DNA from: Thalassomonas haliotis | Lineage (GTDB): Bacteria > Pseudomonadota > Gammaproteobacteria > Enterobacterales > Alteromonadaceae | NCBI RefSeq assembly: GCF_028657945.1 | Contig: NZ_CP059693.1 | Span: 310,001 to 374,000, forward strand | DNA length: 64,000 nt | Direction of reading: 5' to 3' | In this document: positions 34,231 to 43,880 of the stretch, one piece after another | Layout: the number at the start of each line of letters is the position of its first letter | How positions within the stretch are numbered: the first letter of the stretch is position 1 | The notes under the pieces: model-generated | What the model was told of the DNA's origin: nothing | The model's database searches: none | The model's input: only the letters and a program-made list of their open reading frames with translations | Made by a program: the position numbers and the translations under genes

Positions 34231-36660
34231 TTATTGTTCTCTTAGTGCATGGCTTGGTTGGACTGCCGTTGCCTGCCTGACCGGCAGCAAAATAGCCAGG
34301 GCCGCAAATAGAGAAATGGCTATTCCGGTAATTAAATACATAGATAAATTAAGCGCTTGTGTTTCAAATAGCACAGCAGCCAATGCTGGGGATATAAACG
34401 CCATAATGCAGGCGCCTAAGGTTATGCCTATGGCACAAAGTGACATGCCCTGCGCTGCAAAGAGCATACGTATACGTTTTGGGTTTGCCCCCAGCGCCAC
34501 TCGTATGCCTATCTCTTTTCTTCGTTGACTGACGTTATAGGCAACAATACCAACAACGCCGCTAAGGGCAATGGCAAACGCCAACACAGCAAACATAGTG
34601 ACCAGCTGACCTACCAGGTTAGCCGATGACAACGATTTTTCCTTAAGGGCATTCAGTGTTGTGATGCTCTGGATTGCCTGCTTGGGGTTGATTTCATGAA
34701 TAGTATCTGTGATACCGGTACTGATAGTCTTTAATGGCACCTTAGTTCTGATCAGCATCTTTACCCAGCTCCAGCGAGAATATTCGATAAAAGTGCTGTA
34801 AAACGTCGGTACCGGGGCTATATCAATACCCATCTCCCTGGTATCTGCGACCACACCGCGTATGCTCAACCAGCTCTTGCCTTTATCTAATGAAATTCGC
34901 TTATCAACAGGGTTTTCACCGGCGAAAAACAAGTCGGCAAAACGTTTGTTAATTAAGATCGAACCTGGATTATTTTCATCGTCAGTTTCTTGAAGGTATC
35001 GCCCTTGTAATAAAGGGATAGCAAGTACTTGGTGATAGTCTGGTGAAACGACTGCCCTTAACGCATCGGGGCGCTCGCTGCTGTCAGCCGGGGGGCGTCC
35101 TTCAATTTGAAAAAAGCTTAATTGCCGGCGACCTTCGCTCATGGGAAAAGCGGTTGAAAAAGCAACCTGCTCTATTTCAACTTTATCCTCCAGGCGCTGC
35201 GCCGTTTCCCGGGCAAAGTTATGCCACTGTTTCAGTGTGCCGCTGGAAGCTCCCGGCCCCATTTGCAGGGCAAGGACTTCACTACTGTCAAAACCTGTGT
35301 CCTGGTTATTTAACCGATACAGACTCAGGCTAACCAGGGTCGCACTCGTGATAACGATAAAAGCCAGACTGAACTGAATAACAAGCAATGCTTTACGAAG
35401 CCTGTTACTTGCACCGCTTGCGGTGATATTGCCACTGCCTTCCTTTAATGATTCATTGATACGGCGCTTTTGAAATGCTGCTGTTGCGCCACTGATAACC
35501 CCGGTTAGCACCGAAATGACTAAACAAAAGGCAAGTACATGCCAGTTGATTTTAACTTCACTCGCCAGCGAGGTGTAATGGCCAGCAAAGTTAGAGAGTA
35601 AATCATTGGTGAAAATGGCAATAAGCAGTCCGAGCAATCCACCGCTGAGTGATAAAAGGATGCTTTCCGTCAATACTTGTCGTGCAATTCGTCTGGGGTT
35701 GGCGCCCAGAGCCTCCCGGATGGCAAACTCTTGTTTACGCCCGGCGGTACGGGCCAGGTTGAGATTCGCCACATTGGCACAGGCAATAAGCAATACCAAT
35801 GCGGTAATGGCCATTAACAGATAAAATGTCGGGCCTGACTGCGCCGTCATTGCCGTTTTCAATGGAATTAAGGTGTTGCTTAACCCTTGATTTTCAGGAT
35901 AAATGTCTGGGTATTCTGCGCTTAACTGTTTAGAGATGTTATTAAGGTCCAGGCTTGCTCTTTCCAGGCTGGTATTTGCTTTTAATTTTCCATACAGGGT
36001 CAGTATGTTTCGGCGGCGATCATTTATTGCACTACTGCTGCCGCGAACAGGGCAGGATGATGCCGCTACCCAGATGTCATTTTTAACGGGATAGGCAGCC
36101 ATGGGGGGTAAAACACCGATAACCTGGTGCGTTTTATTGTTCATCTGTAAGCTAGTGCCGATAATGTCGGGATCACTACCAAACATTTCACGCCAATAAT
36201 GGTGTGACAAAACAATCAGGGGTCTCGCACCCGGTTTATCTTCTCCAGGTAAAAATGTTCTTCCTAATATTGGCTTAACCCCCAGCATCTCAAAATAATC
36301 CCAACTGATAGTACCGGCTTTTAAGCTCATAGGATCGCCGCGGCCAAGTAAGGTGAAACTCATTTGATGGTATTCGACTAAGTGAGATAAATGCTCGTTT
36401 TTTTGGCGATAGTCGAACATGGTTGCCGTTGACACCTGAATGTCATTTCTGTTTATTTTCGGGTTGTTGGTATTTATTTTCACTAAGCGCTCCCCTTCAT
36501 TAAAAGGCAAAGGGGCCACCAGTACGTTGTAAACTATGTTAAATATTGCTGCATTAGCACCAATTCCCAGCGCCAGGGTAACCACAATGAGGGCACAAAC
36601 CGCCGGAGTTTTCATAAAACTCCGATAAGCAAATTGTATGTCTTCCATCAGTGTCTGCAT
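34231..36660 (-). CDS. ADOP-type FtsX/MacB-family ABC permease
   Basis: The 809-residue protein shows the ADOP (acidobacterial duplicated orphan permease) plan: an N-terminal helix (ALIVVTLALGIGANAAIF), a MacB-like periplasmic domain, three helices around residues 280-400, a second periplasmic domain, and three helices at the C-terminus with REIGIRVALGANPKRI. The two FtsX modules carry matching RR.EFAIREALGAN and RRKEIGIRVALGAN motifs. It pairs with the downstream ATPase and upstream adaptor. Likely exports a peptide, lipid or antibiotic; substrate unknown. Confidence 0.9.
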   Translation of the reverse strand: MQTLMEDIQFAYRSFMKTPAVCALIVVTLALGIGANAAIFNIVYNVLVAPLPFNEGERLVKINTNNPKINRNDIQVSTATMFDYRQKNEHLSHLVEYHQMSFTLLGRGDPMSLKAGTISWDYFEMLGVKPILGRTFLPGEDKPGARPLIVLSHHYWREMFGSDPDIIGTSLQMNNKTHQVIGVLPPMAAYPVKNDIWVAASSCPVRGSSSAINDRRRNILTLYGKLKANTSLERASLDLNNISKQLSAEYPDIYPENQGLSNTLIPLKTAMTAQSGPTFYLLMAITALVLLIACANVANLNLARTAGRKQEFAIREALGANPRRIARQVLTESILLSLSGGLLGLLIAIFTNDLLSNFAGHYTSLASEVKINWHVLAFCLVISVLTGVISGATAAFQKRRINESLKEGSGNITASGASNRLRKALLVIQFSLAFIVITSATLVSLSLYRLNNQDTGFDSSEVLALQMGPGASSGTLKQWHNFARETAQRLEDKVEIEQVAFSTAFPMSEGRRQLSFFQIEGRPPADSSERPDALRAVVSPDYHQVLAIPLLQGRYLQETDDENNPGSILINKRFADLFFAGENPVDKRISLDKGKSWLSIRGVVADTREMGIDIAPVPTFYSTFIEYSRWSWVKMLIRTKVPLKTISTGITDTIHEINPKQAIQSITTLNALKEKSLSSANLVGQLVTMFAVLAFAIALSGVVGIVAYNVSQRRKEIGIRVALGANPKRIRMLFAAQGMSLCAIGITLGACIMAFISPALAAVLFETQALNLSMYLITGIAISLFAALAILLPVRQATAVQPSHALREQ

Positions 36661-36722
36661 TGAAGAATTATCCTTATTATTATCTTGTCAAAAGTATATT
36701 TATTGCGTTACAAGGCTTTTAG

Positions 36723-37973
36723 CTAACGCAAACTTATTTGTTTTAATTCATCATATTTATGTGTTGAAGATACGATCACCTGATCACCGGCCTTAAGCGA
36801 GGAAAGCACTTCAATATCGTCAACGGAGCTGCGGCCAAACTCAATGCTTTTACGCGCCGCCGCCGTTTGAGTTTCATTTAAAACAAAAAGGTTGCTTGAA
36901 GAGTATTCCTGTGTGAATACCGGTCGTTTTAACTTTAAGATATTTCTTAAATGTTCCAGCTCTATCACACCATCAATACGCAGGTCGGGACGGGCACCTT
37001 GTAGTACGCCATCGGCAAAGAAAACGTCGACCTTAACCACTCCCTGCTGTACGGAAGGGTTGATGCGCTTTACTATGCCTTGAGCCATATTGCCGCCGGC
37101 AGAGAGCATAACCCTTTGCCCCTTTTCTACATCTTTAACCTGGCTTTCCTGGACAAGTAACTCGGCCTTTAAATTATCCTGTTCGGCAATGCGCGCCAGC
37201 ACAGTACCAACTTGAAAAGGCTCGCCAACTTGTAAAGTCACCTCTTGTATTATGCCTTTGGTGGTGGCTTTTACCGTCAGGTCACCGGCAAGCTTTTCCT
37301 GCAATGCCAGATGGCGTGCTGCTTTGTTGATTTGCGCCTTTGCAGCCGCAAGTTCCGCTTGCTTTAATCTTGGCAGGCTTGCCAATAACTCAACTTCTAA
37401 TTCATGCTGGAATTTAAGTTGCTGTTCCAATAATATTGACTCGTTGAAGTCAATATTGGACACGGCTCCCGTTTTTAACAAGCGCTGATTGGCTTCTCTT
37501 CTCAACTTGGTCATTTCATAACGTGCGTTAAAGTCTGCCACGACGATGCGTTGCTTCAATATCGATTGTTGCCACCGTTGTTGAAGTGAGTGATAGGCTG
37601 CCTGGAGTACCTCGACTTCAAATTTTGCTTCATCAACAGCCTGACTCAACTCCGGGTTATCAAGCACCATCACCACAGTGCCAATGTCGACTTCATCGCT
37701 GGCTTCAAGCAATATTTCTTTGACCCGTCCGTTTGAGGTCGCCGCTAAAAAATTCAAGCCAATGGGCACTAAAGTACCAGGAGCCCTTACTTCCCGAATC
37801 AAGTCACCGCTTTCTACCGTCGCTATGATAAAGTCCTCTTGAGCTACCAGGGTATTATTACTCATGGCTTGTAAACGGCCCCATGCCAGGGCCAATATTG
37901 CTACCACAGCTATAACAATAAAAGCGCCCTTAAAAGAGATAAGTCGATTTGAATTTTTTTCTGGGATATGCAT
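36723..37973 (-). CDS. Efflux periplasmic adaptor (HlyD/MacA family)
   Basis: The 416-residue protein has an N-terminal transmembrane helix (about 16-34), a barrel-sandwich lipoyl domain (ESGDLIREVRAPGTL and ATTKGIIQEVTLQVGEP), a coiled-coil hairpin (about 120-215) and beta-barrel domains near the C-terminus. It is a MacA-like adaptor for the ADOP permease encoded next, 62 bases downstream. No outer membrane TolC gene is in the cluster, so a shared one is presumably used. Confidence 0.9.
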   Translation of the reverse strand: MHIPEKNSNRLISFKGAFIVIAVVAILALAWGRLQAMSNNTLVAQEDFIIATVESGDLIREVRAPGTLVPIGLNFLAATSNGRVKEILLEASDEVDIGTVVMVLDNPELSQAVDEAKFEVEVLQAAYHSLQQRWQQSILKQRIVVADFNARYEMTKLRREANQRLLKTGAVSNIDFNESILLEQQLKFQHELEVELLASLPRLKQAELAAAKAQINKAARHLALQEKLAGDLTVKATTKGIIQEVTLQVGEPFQVGTVLARIAEQDNLKAELLVQESQVKDVEKGQRVMLSAGGNMAQGIVKRINPSVQQGVVKVDVFFADGVLQGARPDLRIDGVIELEHLRNILKLKRPVFTQEYSSSNLFVLNETQTAAARKSIEFGRSSVDDIEVLSSLKAGDQVIVSSTHKYDELKQISLR

Positions 37974-38246
37974 ACAAGTTCACTCAACTAAGATTTATGT
38001 TTTCGTCTTTTGGTTATTACCTTGCCTTAATGAAAGAAAGGAAATTTATAAAAGGTGATGGGTAAATTAGAAAAGTTCAGTCCCCAGGAAAAGGCCTAAT
38101 GTGTGTCAATTATTGCTTTTATTTCGATTTTAAAGGCCAGTTATGTGCCTGTTTTGTCTAAAAAACACGTATTTAAAAAGTATGGATAAAAATAAAAGAT
38201 GTTGTTATTTATGATGTTTTTATGGTGAGTGGTGAAAATCAACAAG

Positions 38247-39143
38247 CTAATGTAATGCATTTGCAATTTTTGCGGCATAAATTGATATTTCGGTCGACAT
38301 TTGCGGGTTTGGTTCAGGCAAAGCCGTTAGCATCTGACTTGCATTGTGGAAATATGATTGGGCTGCCTGGTAATTTGAGCGGTGCATTTCATTTTTACCC
38401 AGTTCGATGTTAAGGGTAATACTATCCCTGATTCTGCGATACTCCAATTGTTTAAACAGAAAGGTGATATAAGCCTGGTTGCCGGAAAGCTCTGTTTTAG
38501 ACAGAGATGAATTCAGTTGTTTATTCTCAGCTTTTAACTGCATTAAGGCATTGTGGAACAGTTTGCCATAATGACAGGGATCAGCCTTATCCTCCTCTGC
38601 AAAAACACCGAGCGACGGAGAATAACCGGTCCAACAGTGCAAGTTAGGTGTTGTGATGTGATTTTCAGAAGTTATAGCTTTCAGGTTATTGAAATGGAAG
38701 TGATGGGCAAGATACCAAGCCGCTACGAATAAGAGAACCAGAGAAAAAAGCATCGGCAGTGGTTTTTTACTTTTGTTGCTTGAATAATCCGTTATCTTTA
38801 ATTTTCTTTGTAAGGCATATTCCTGTCTCAGTCTTTTTTTCTGCTCTAAATCACTTTGATGATTGCTCTTAGTTAAAGAGTTCTCAAAACAATAATGACG
38901 AAACTCTTCATCATTTAAAGCCAAACTTTTTGGATCTAATTTAAAAAGCTGAAGTATTTTTGTGACATGTCGATCAGGTACTACGGGGTATCTTGGATTG
39001 CCCAGCCGGTCTCGGCTTGCGAACCATCGCGTCAGCGAGGTTGGATCTAAACTTAAATGCGCGGCTAATTGTTTACGTGTTTTAATTTCAGGGTTTAAAC
39101 CGCTGCGCAACAGGGTATTAAGCTTATTTCGATCTATTTTCAC
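38247..39143 (-). CDS. Membrane-anchored helix-turn-helix protein heading the ADOP efflux operon
   Basis: A GTG start gives 298 residues. The N-terminus looks like a helix-turn-helix (TRKQLAAHLSLDPTSLTRWF, about residues 22-41), followed by a basic linker, one transmembrane helix (about 129-147) and a ~150-residue periplasmic domain with two cysteines (HCWTGYSP and DPCHYGK) and helical repeats. This is a one-component membrane regulator plan like ToxR, but with a different DNA-binding fold. It is 273 bases upstream of the adaptor gene on the same strand and may control the efflux operon. Confidence 0.75.
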   Translation of the reverse strand: MKIDRNKLNTLLRSGLNPEIKTRKQLAAHLSLDPTSLTRWFASRDRLGNPRYPVVPDRHVTKILQLFKLDPKSLALNDEEFRHYCFENSLTKSNHQSDLEQKKRLRQEYALQRKLKITDYSSNKSKKPLPMLFSLVLLFVAAWYLAHHFHFNNLKAITSENHITTPNLHCWTGYSPSLGVFAEEDKADPCHYGKLFHNALMQLKAENKQLNSSLSKTELSGNQAYITFLFKQLEYRRIRDSITLNIELGKNEMHRSNYQAAQSYFHNASQMLTALPEPNPQMSTEISIYAAKIANALH

Positions 39144-39309
39144 AATTATATGCCGGCAACATTCACCTTTCGGCGACTAGGACTGTTTAGCTTTGAATAG
39201 CAAAAATTATATCGCTAAATAATGTTAAGCGAAAGTGCATTTAAATGAACTTACATCAGGGGAAGTTGAAAGATAAGTGCAATTTAATATTTAATTGATA
39301 AGAGAAAGA

Positions 39310-39386
39310 TGGGGTGGCTAATGGGACTTGAACCCACGACAACCGGAATCACAATCCGGGGCTCTACCAACTGAGCTATAGCCACC
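39310..39386 (-). tRNA. tRNA-His (anticodon GTG)
   Basis: The reverse complement folds as a tRNA: acceptor GGTGGCTA pairing with TAGCCACC, D-arm GCTCAGTTGGTAGAGC, anticodon arm with GTG in GGATTGTGATTCC, T-arm GTGGGTTCAAGTCCCAT and an encoded CCA end. It is nearly identical to E. coli tRNA-His, including the extra 5' G. It stands between the HTH regulator and hemN. Confidence 0.97.
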
Positions 39387-39651
39387 ACTGAGGTGTGTCT
39401 GCTGCTGTTTCCAAACAGTGCGCGGATTCTATATCGGTATTCGGACTTTGACAAGAGCCTTTTTAAAATTTTTTTATTTTTTTCGTTTATTTGCTTTTTA
39501 TTTGTGCTTTCTGCGCTTTTTCTCTGACATTTCGCCTGCCGGGGCTGATATCAGCTTAAAAGCATAGTTATTTTTTCAGCCGGTTTGATCTGCATTGTTG
39601 GGGGAATTTCGTGCGGGCTTGCCCGTTTTGACTCTCAGGCAGAGGACAAGT

Positions 39652-39688
39652 AAAAAAGGCACCGAAACAACACTGCCGGCGCCTTTTT
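39652..39688 (-). terminator. Intrinsic terminator of hemN
   Basis: On the minus strand GGCGCCG pairs with CGGTGCC (one G-U pair) and is followed by a run of Us. It lies 22 bases after the hemN stop. On the plus strand the same element has one mismatch. The rest of 39387-39709 holds no gene. Confidence 0.75.
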
Positions 39689-39709
39689 GCTTGCTTTGGT
39701 CGTTACGGG

Positions 39710-41080
39710 TTAAATCACCCGGGAAAAACGCTGGTGGTTGCGTTGTTCTTTCATATAGGCATCAAAGGTCATGCAGATATTGCGGATCAATAACCGTGCT
39801 TTCTGGCTGACGGTGATAGCTTCATCGGTATTGGTCAGCAAACCATCGCTGATGAAAGTTGCCAGTGACGGCAGGTCATCACTGAAATAACCGTCAAAGT
39901 CGATATCAAACTTATCATTGATGGCCTGTTTGCTGACATAGTGGTTGCACATCAGCTCGCGGATCACTTCGCCGCGGATGATATCGTCACTTGTTAATGC
40001 CAGGCCTTTTTCCTGGGCATGCTGCTTGTTTTCCACTTCCTTGTAGTAGCTGTTGAGTTCTTTGACATTCTGGCTGTAACTGTTGCCTATGGCGCTGATG
40101 GCGGAAACCCCGAGGCCGAGCAAATCACAATTGCCTTTAGTGGTATACCCCTGGAAATTTCTGTGCAGGGTGCCGCTTTTCTGGGCGATGGCTAATTCGT
40201 CATCGGGTTTGGCGAAATGATCCATGCCGATAAAGTCATAACCGAAGCCGCACAGGGTTTCTATCGCCAGCTTCATCAGGGCAAACTTTTCATCTACGCT
40301 GGGTAACCATTCGTCCCGCAATTTTCTTTGTGCGGCAAAACGGCTGGGCAAATGGGCATAGCTGAACAGGGAAATCCGGTCGACATCCATTTCATGGGCT
40401 TTGTTCAGGGTACGGGTAAAGGTGTCTATGCTCTGGTGGGGCAGACCGTAGATCAAATCGATATTGATGGACTTAAAGCCGACCGATTTTGCCTCACGGA
40501 TAAACTGGTGAATAAATTCGGTATCCTGTACCCGGTTAATGGCCTGTTGTACTTTCAGGTCGATGTCCTGCACCCCTATGCTCAGGCGGTTAAAGCCGAG
40601 ATCAAACAGGTGCCGGGCCAAATCCAGTTCAATTTCCCGAGGATCGATTTCGATACTCATTTCCAGTTCATCGGAAAAGTTGAATTTTTTCTTGAGCAGG
40701 GTCACCAGCAAAGTGATTTGTTCATGGGTTAAAAAGCTTGGCGTGCCGCCGCCCCAGTGCAGCTGCTTTACGCTATAGTCGGTGAATAAGGCCGCGCGTG
40801 AAGAGATTTCCGCGGCTAAATATTCCAGGTAAGTATCGGCTTTATCGCGATGACGGGTAACTACCTTGTTGCAGCCGCAGTAATAACAAAGGCTGTGGCA
40901 AAAAGGAATATGCACATACAGGGACAGCTCACGGTTTTTCGAATGGGTTATGGCCTGTACCATATCCTCTTGATTGAATTGGTCATTAAATTCCAGCGCG
41001 GTCGGATATGAGGTATACCTGGGGCCGCTGGTATTGTACTTCTTCAGTAATTGGTTATCGAAAAACTGGCTTACTTGCAT
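39710..41080 (-). CDS. hemN: Oxygen-independent coproporphyrinogen III oxidase
   Basis: Started at ATG 41080, which aligns with E. coli HemN, the protein has 456 residues. The radical SAM cluster motif CHSLCYYCGC gives C61, C65 and C68, and LHWGGGTPSFL and YGLPHQSIDTF follow. The C-terminal HemN domain is present. The enzyme decarboxylates coproporphyrinogen III to protoporphyrinogen IX in anaerobic heme synthesis. Upstream starts up to 41110 exist but would add residues not seen in the family. yihI lies upstream on the same strand, as in other gammaproteobacteria. Confidence 0.96.
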   Translation of the reverse strand: MQVSQFFDNQLLKKYNTSGPRYTSYPTALEFNDQFNQEDMVQAITHSKNRELSLYVHIPFCHSLCYYCGCNKVVTRHRDKADTYLEYLAAEISSRAALFTDYSVKQLHWGGGTPSFLTHEQITLLVTLLKKKFNFSDELEMSIEIDPREIELDLARHLFDLGFNRLSIGVQDIDLKVQQAINRVQDTEFIHQFIREAKSVGFKSINIDLIYGLPHQSIDTFTRTLNKAHEMDVDRISLFSYAHLPSRFAAQRKLRDEWLPSVDEKFALMKLAIETLCGFGYDFIGMDHFAKPDDELAIAQKSGTLHRNFQGYTTKGNCDLLGLGVSAISAIGNSYSQNVKELNSYYKEVENKQHAQEKGLALTSDDIIRGEVIRELMCNHYVSKQAINDKFDIDFDGYFSDDLPSLATFISDGLLTNTDEAITVSQKARLLIRNICMTFDAYMKEQRNHQRFSRVI

Positions 41081-41359
41081 TGTATTCACCATAGAAAACG
41101 CAGGGTGCAAAATTCAGGTTGCCAGTATAACCCCGGCTGGATTTGACACCTTGATCAAGCGCAAGCTTAGCTGGAAAAGCCTGGCGTCTGTGGGGTTTTT
41201 GTTTGATGTATAAACGGGTTTGAGGTGTCATTGCCGCTGGCTGTCAGGATTTACGATAAGGCAATGTCGGCTTAAGATCAGTCCTTTGATGCTTGAGCCG
41301 GCTTTCTCTTTTGCGTTTACTCTTTGCCAGGAAAAGAAAAGTAAGGGGTTAAGTCAGGA

Positions 41360-41671
41360 TTAGTCGGCACATTGAATACATTTAATGGCAGACGGCTGCA
41401 CATGTAATCTTTTCTCGGCAATTTCTTCGCCGCATTCCAGGCAGATACCATAATTGCCGTTATCTATGCGGGTAATGGCATTGGATAATTGCTGGATTTC
41501 TATTTTTGCCTCGGACTCCAGGGCGTTGAGCACTTCGTCGTTTTCCCTTTCGCCCGCTTGTTCCGACCAGTCGGCATTGCGCCCTTCGGCAAAGTCCTGG
41601 TGGATAGAGTCTATCCGCTGCTGAAGTTCGATAATGCGTTGGGTAAATTGTGTTTTCAGTTGCTCACTCAT
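41360..41671 (-). CDS. DksA/TraR-family zinc-finger protein
   Basis: The chosen ATG 41671 has a GAGGGA ribosome binding site and gives 103 residues. The protein has an N-terminal coiled coil (residues ~5-65) and a C-terminal four-cysteine zinc finger (CLECGEEI and CIQCAD). It is shorter than DksA (~150 residues) and resembles YbiI/TraR-like relatives that bind RNA polymerase through the secondary channel. The DxxDxA tip of DksA is not evident. Confidence 0.85.
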   Translation of the reverse strand: MSEQLKTQFTQRIIELQQRIDSIHQDFAEGRNADWSEQAGERENDEVLNALESEAKIEIQQLSNAITRIDNGNYGICLECGEEIAEKRLHVQPSAIKCIQCAD

Positions 41672-41826
41672 AATGTGTCCCTCAAAGCCTCTCTGGTCTG
41701 TATTCACGGCTTATTAATACTGTTGTGGCTGATGGGGCTAAGCCAGCGGACAAAATTAACAGAGTAGAATTTTCACCAGAATTATTTGAACAAAGTACAG
41801 GACGATTAAGGTGAGCAGCGCCGAAA

Positions 41827-42315
41827 TTATTTTCTTAGCAGCAGATAGCGCTCGTTGGCGTACTGGTGTAAGAGTTCAAGATCCTGGCTTACCTTATCCC
41901 GTAATTCGGTTTCTACCTTCATACGTTCCAAATCCTGTTTCATACGTTGCTGCTTCGCGAGTTGTTTACGCTCAGCTAAAATCGTCAAATGCTTTATGCG
42001 ATTATATAATTCAAATATAGCAGGAAATTGCTGATCCAGTGCACTGCTCTTCTTTAATGAGTCTAATAACACACTTAAACGCCAGCAGCCTTCGCTGTAA
42101 TCGCATTGTTCTTCCTTCATCGCCCTGACAATGATGATCACACTGTTCAGCACCTTAGCGTCGTGCTTGTTTAAGGCGGCCTGGTGTTTCTTCTCGGCCT
42201 CTTGCTGCAATATCGTTTGCTGTTTTAACTGGCGCAATAATTTACCGGCATAAAATGCCAGTGCGGCTATGATGATAATCGCAACAATAATGGCTATTAA
42301 CCAGGGAGTGGACAT
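41827..42315 (-). CDS. DUF2489 family membrane-anchored protein
   Basis: The 162-residue product has one N-terminal transmembrane helix (about 5-26) and a long charged helical region, with EQCDYSEGCWRL in the middle as in DUF2489 proteins, which neighbour yihI and hemN in related genomes. It starts ten bases after yihI. Function unknown. Confidence 0.85.
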   Translation of the reverse strand: MSTPWLIAIIVAIIIIAALAFYAGKLLRQLKQQTILQQEAEKKHQAALNKHDAKVLNSVIIIVRAMKEEQCDYSEGCWRLSVLLDSLKKSSALDQQFPAIFELYNRIKHLTILAERKQLAKQQRMKQDLERMKVETELRDKVSQDLELLHQYANERYLLLRK

Positions 42316-42325
42316 GGGTTATCTC

Positions 42326-42895
42326 TTATTCAAATTCTGACAGGTCGCTGTTATCGAACTTATCCCAAAGCTCGTCTTCAGATGACGTTGCCTGTCCGGT
42401 TTCGCTCTCTTCGTCTTCTTCATCCCAGCCAAGCAATTCACGCAGCTGCTGGTGACGGGTCATTTTTTCATTGAAGTAGTCTACTTCGGCTTCGCTGAGG
42501 GCGATTTCATCCTCCTGCTTGGCGAGAATATTTTGCAATTGCGCATCTTCTTCAATGGCGTACAACTCTTGCTCCAATGAAGTATCCGGCTCTACGTCGC
42601 GTATCGCGGCAATAGGTGAGGCCTGCACTTTGGCTTTCTTCGGCTGTTTGCTCATGGGCTGAGCCGGTTTACCTAAGGCTATCGGGGTTTTGCTGCCGAT
42701 GCGCGGATCTTTTTTAATCCCCGAACCCTGGGAGCCTTTGGTTTTCTTTTTCGCTTCAGTCTGGCGGTTGCCCGGTTTGTTGCCGGTTTGCTTCTTGGGT
42801 TTTTTATCGCTGCGAAGCGTGGTTTTGGTTTTGTCGTCTTTGACTATACCAATGGAGCCGGCGCCCGGCTTCCTGGATTTTCTTTTACGGGTCAT
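42326..42895 (-). CDS. yihI: Der GTPase-activating protein YihI
   Basis: The 189-residue protein has a highly basic N-terminal half (MTRKRKSRKPGAGSIG) and an acidic C-terminal half (LRELLGWDEEDEE). This is the known layout of YihI, which stimulates the ribosome-assembly GTPase Der. Synteny with DUF2489 and hemN supports the name. It is followed closely by DUF2489 in one operon. Confidence 0.9.
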   Translation of the reverse strand: MTRKRKSRKPGAGSIGIVKDDKTKTTLRSDKKPKKQTGNKPGNRQTEAKKKTKGSQGSGIKKDPRIGSKTPIALGKPAQPMSKQPKKAKVQASPIAAIRDVEPDTSLEQELYAIEEDAQLQNILAKQEDEIALSEAEVDYFNEKMTRHQQLRELLGWDEEDEESETGQATSSEDELWDKFDNSDLSEFE

Positions 42896-42934
42896 AGGGA
42901 AAATAATCTTGCTACTGTTTGTGGCGGGTATTTT

Positions 42935-43093
42935 ATACCAAACGAAATAATTAATTAACCACCCTCAATGCTCTAAACCTTCAATTTCTTCGTTGCGTTC
43001 AATCCCAAGAGCTGGTTATTGCTCAATCACGCGCCTTGCACTTGAATGTTTATCCCCATAGAGTCTTGGTCACTTAGTTATTACGTTTGGTAT
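42935..43093. repeat. MITE-like element with 20-bp terminal inverted repeats
   Basis: The left end ATACCAAACGAAATAATTAA (42935-42954) is matched by the reverse complement of the right end at 43074-43093 with 18 of 20 identities. The 119 bases between code for nothing. Both ends are flanked by T-rich bases without a clear target duplication. The size and structure fit a miniature inverted-repeat element. It lies between yihI and the CsrB-like RNA. Confidence 0.6.
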
Positions 43094-43133
43094 TACGATA
43101 TTAACAGGCAATAGAAAAATCAAAGCGTATAAA

Positions 43134-43515
43134 GAAAAAAAGCGATGGCCATGCCATCGCTTCTGGAGATTATCATTGCAGGCTGTGCCTGCAACTTTAG
43201 TTCCGATATAACCGGTTTCCCAACCTATTAGCACAGTCCCTGTAATCTCTGAACGCTTCCTGTTTGTTTTTAATGCTTCCGTACTATATTTTTTATTCTT
43301 GGTCTTCCTGACGCCTTATTGGCTGTCCATAAAGTCCTCTTGGACTTAAAAGTACATCATCCTGATATTGAATAAACCATCCTTATTCAAAAATGTTCAT
43401 TCTAAATGCGAATAAACGATTGCTTTCCTTGCATACCAGTTCCCTGTTTTTATTATTTGCTGCCTGAGCAGCTGTTCAATACTTTACCCGAGATGAGCGC
43501 GGCAGCAAGTTATAA
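43134..43515 (-). ncRNA. CsrB-like regulatory RNA
   Basis: The minus strand of this gene-free stretch carries about twelve GGA motifs, many as AGGA or AGGGA, spaced through ~330 bases. This is the hallmark of CsrB/RsmZ RNAs, which sequester the translational regulator CsrA. It ends in a textbook terminator (AAGCGATGGC / GCCATCGCTT, 43140-43162) with a seven-U tail. A 5' stem (GCTGCC ... GGCAGC) lies near 43450-43510. The 5' end is approximate. A TGTAAG half-site resembling the GacA/UvrY box lies upstream at 43632-43637. Confidence 0.75.
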
Positions 43516-43880
43516 ATGAAACTTTTTTAACGATTTTTTAGCGCAAAAAGCTTACTTGCCTGTTTTTACTGGTAAAAAAAATGTAAAAAAATCTTTCAAT
43601 AATTAGAAAAAAAACAGTTAATGGCTAATGTCTTACAAATTTTCGGGTTATTGTCCTACAGGGGCTTTGTTGTCTTTTTATACGAAAAACTTCGTTTATT
43701 TGTCGGTTTTTCAAGAGTGTCCGGATTCTTTACAACTTAATGCCACTGCCGTCTGCGCCCGGATCGGCAGATCAAAAAAACCAGCAAATGGCTTGCTGGC
43801 TTTTTCAAAAATATCACTCAGGAATCGGCTGAATTTCAGGGCATTTTTAAATGTAACCTAAATGTAGCCACACTTGGTTG
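43516..43880. other. Intergenic region, 365 bp
   Basis: This AT-rich region should contain the promoter of the CsrB-like RNA. A 77-codon plus-strand frame at 43628-43861 has no ribosome binding site and no recognisable content, so I do not call it a gene. Confidence 0.5.

Noticed and set aside
41140-41165. FNR box upstream of hemN (TTGAC ... ATCAA)
   Set aside because: The half-sites are six bases apart, not four, and the first has a mismatch; not convincing.
43628-43861. 77-codon plus-strand frame right of the CsrB-like RNA
   Set aside because: No ribosome binding site and cysteine/phenylalanine-rich random composition.
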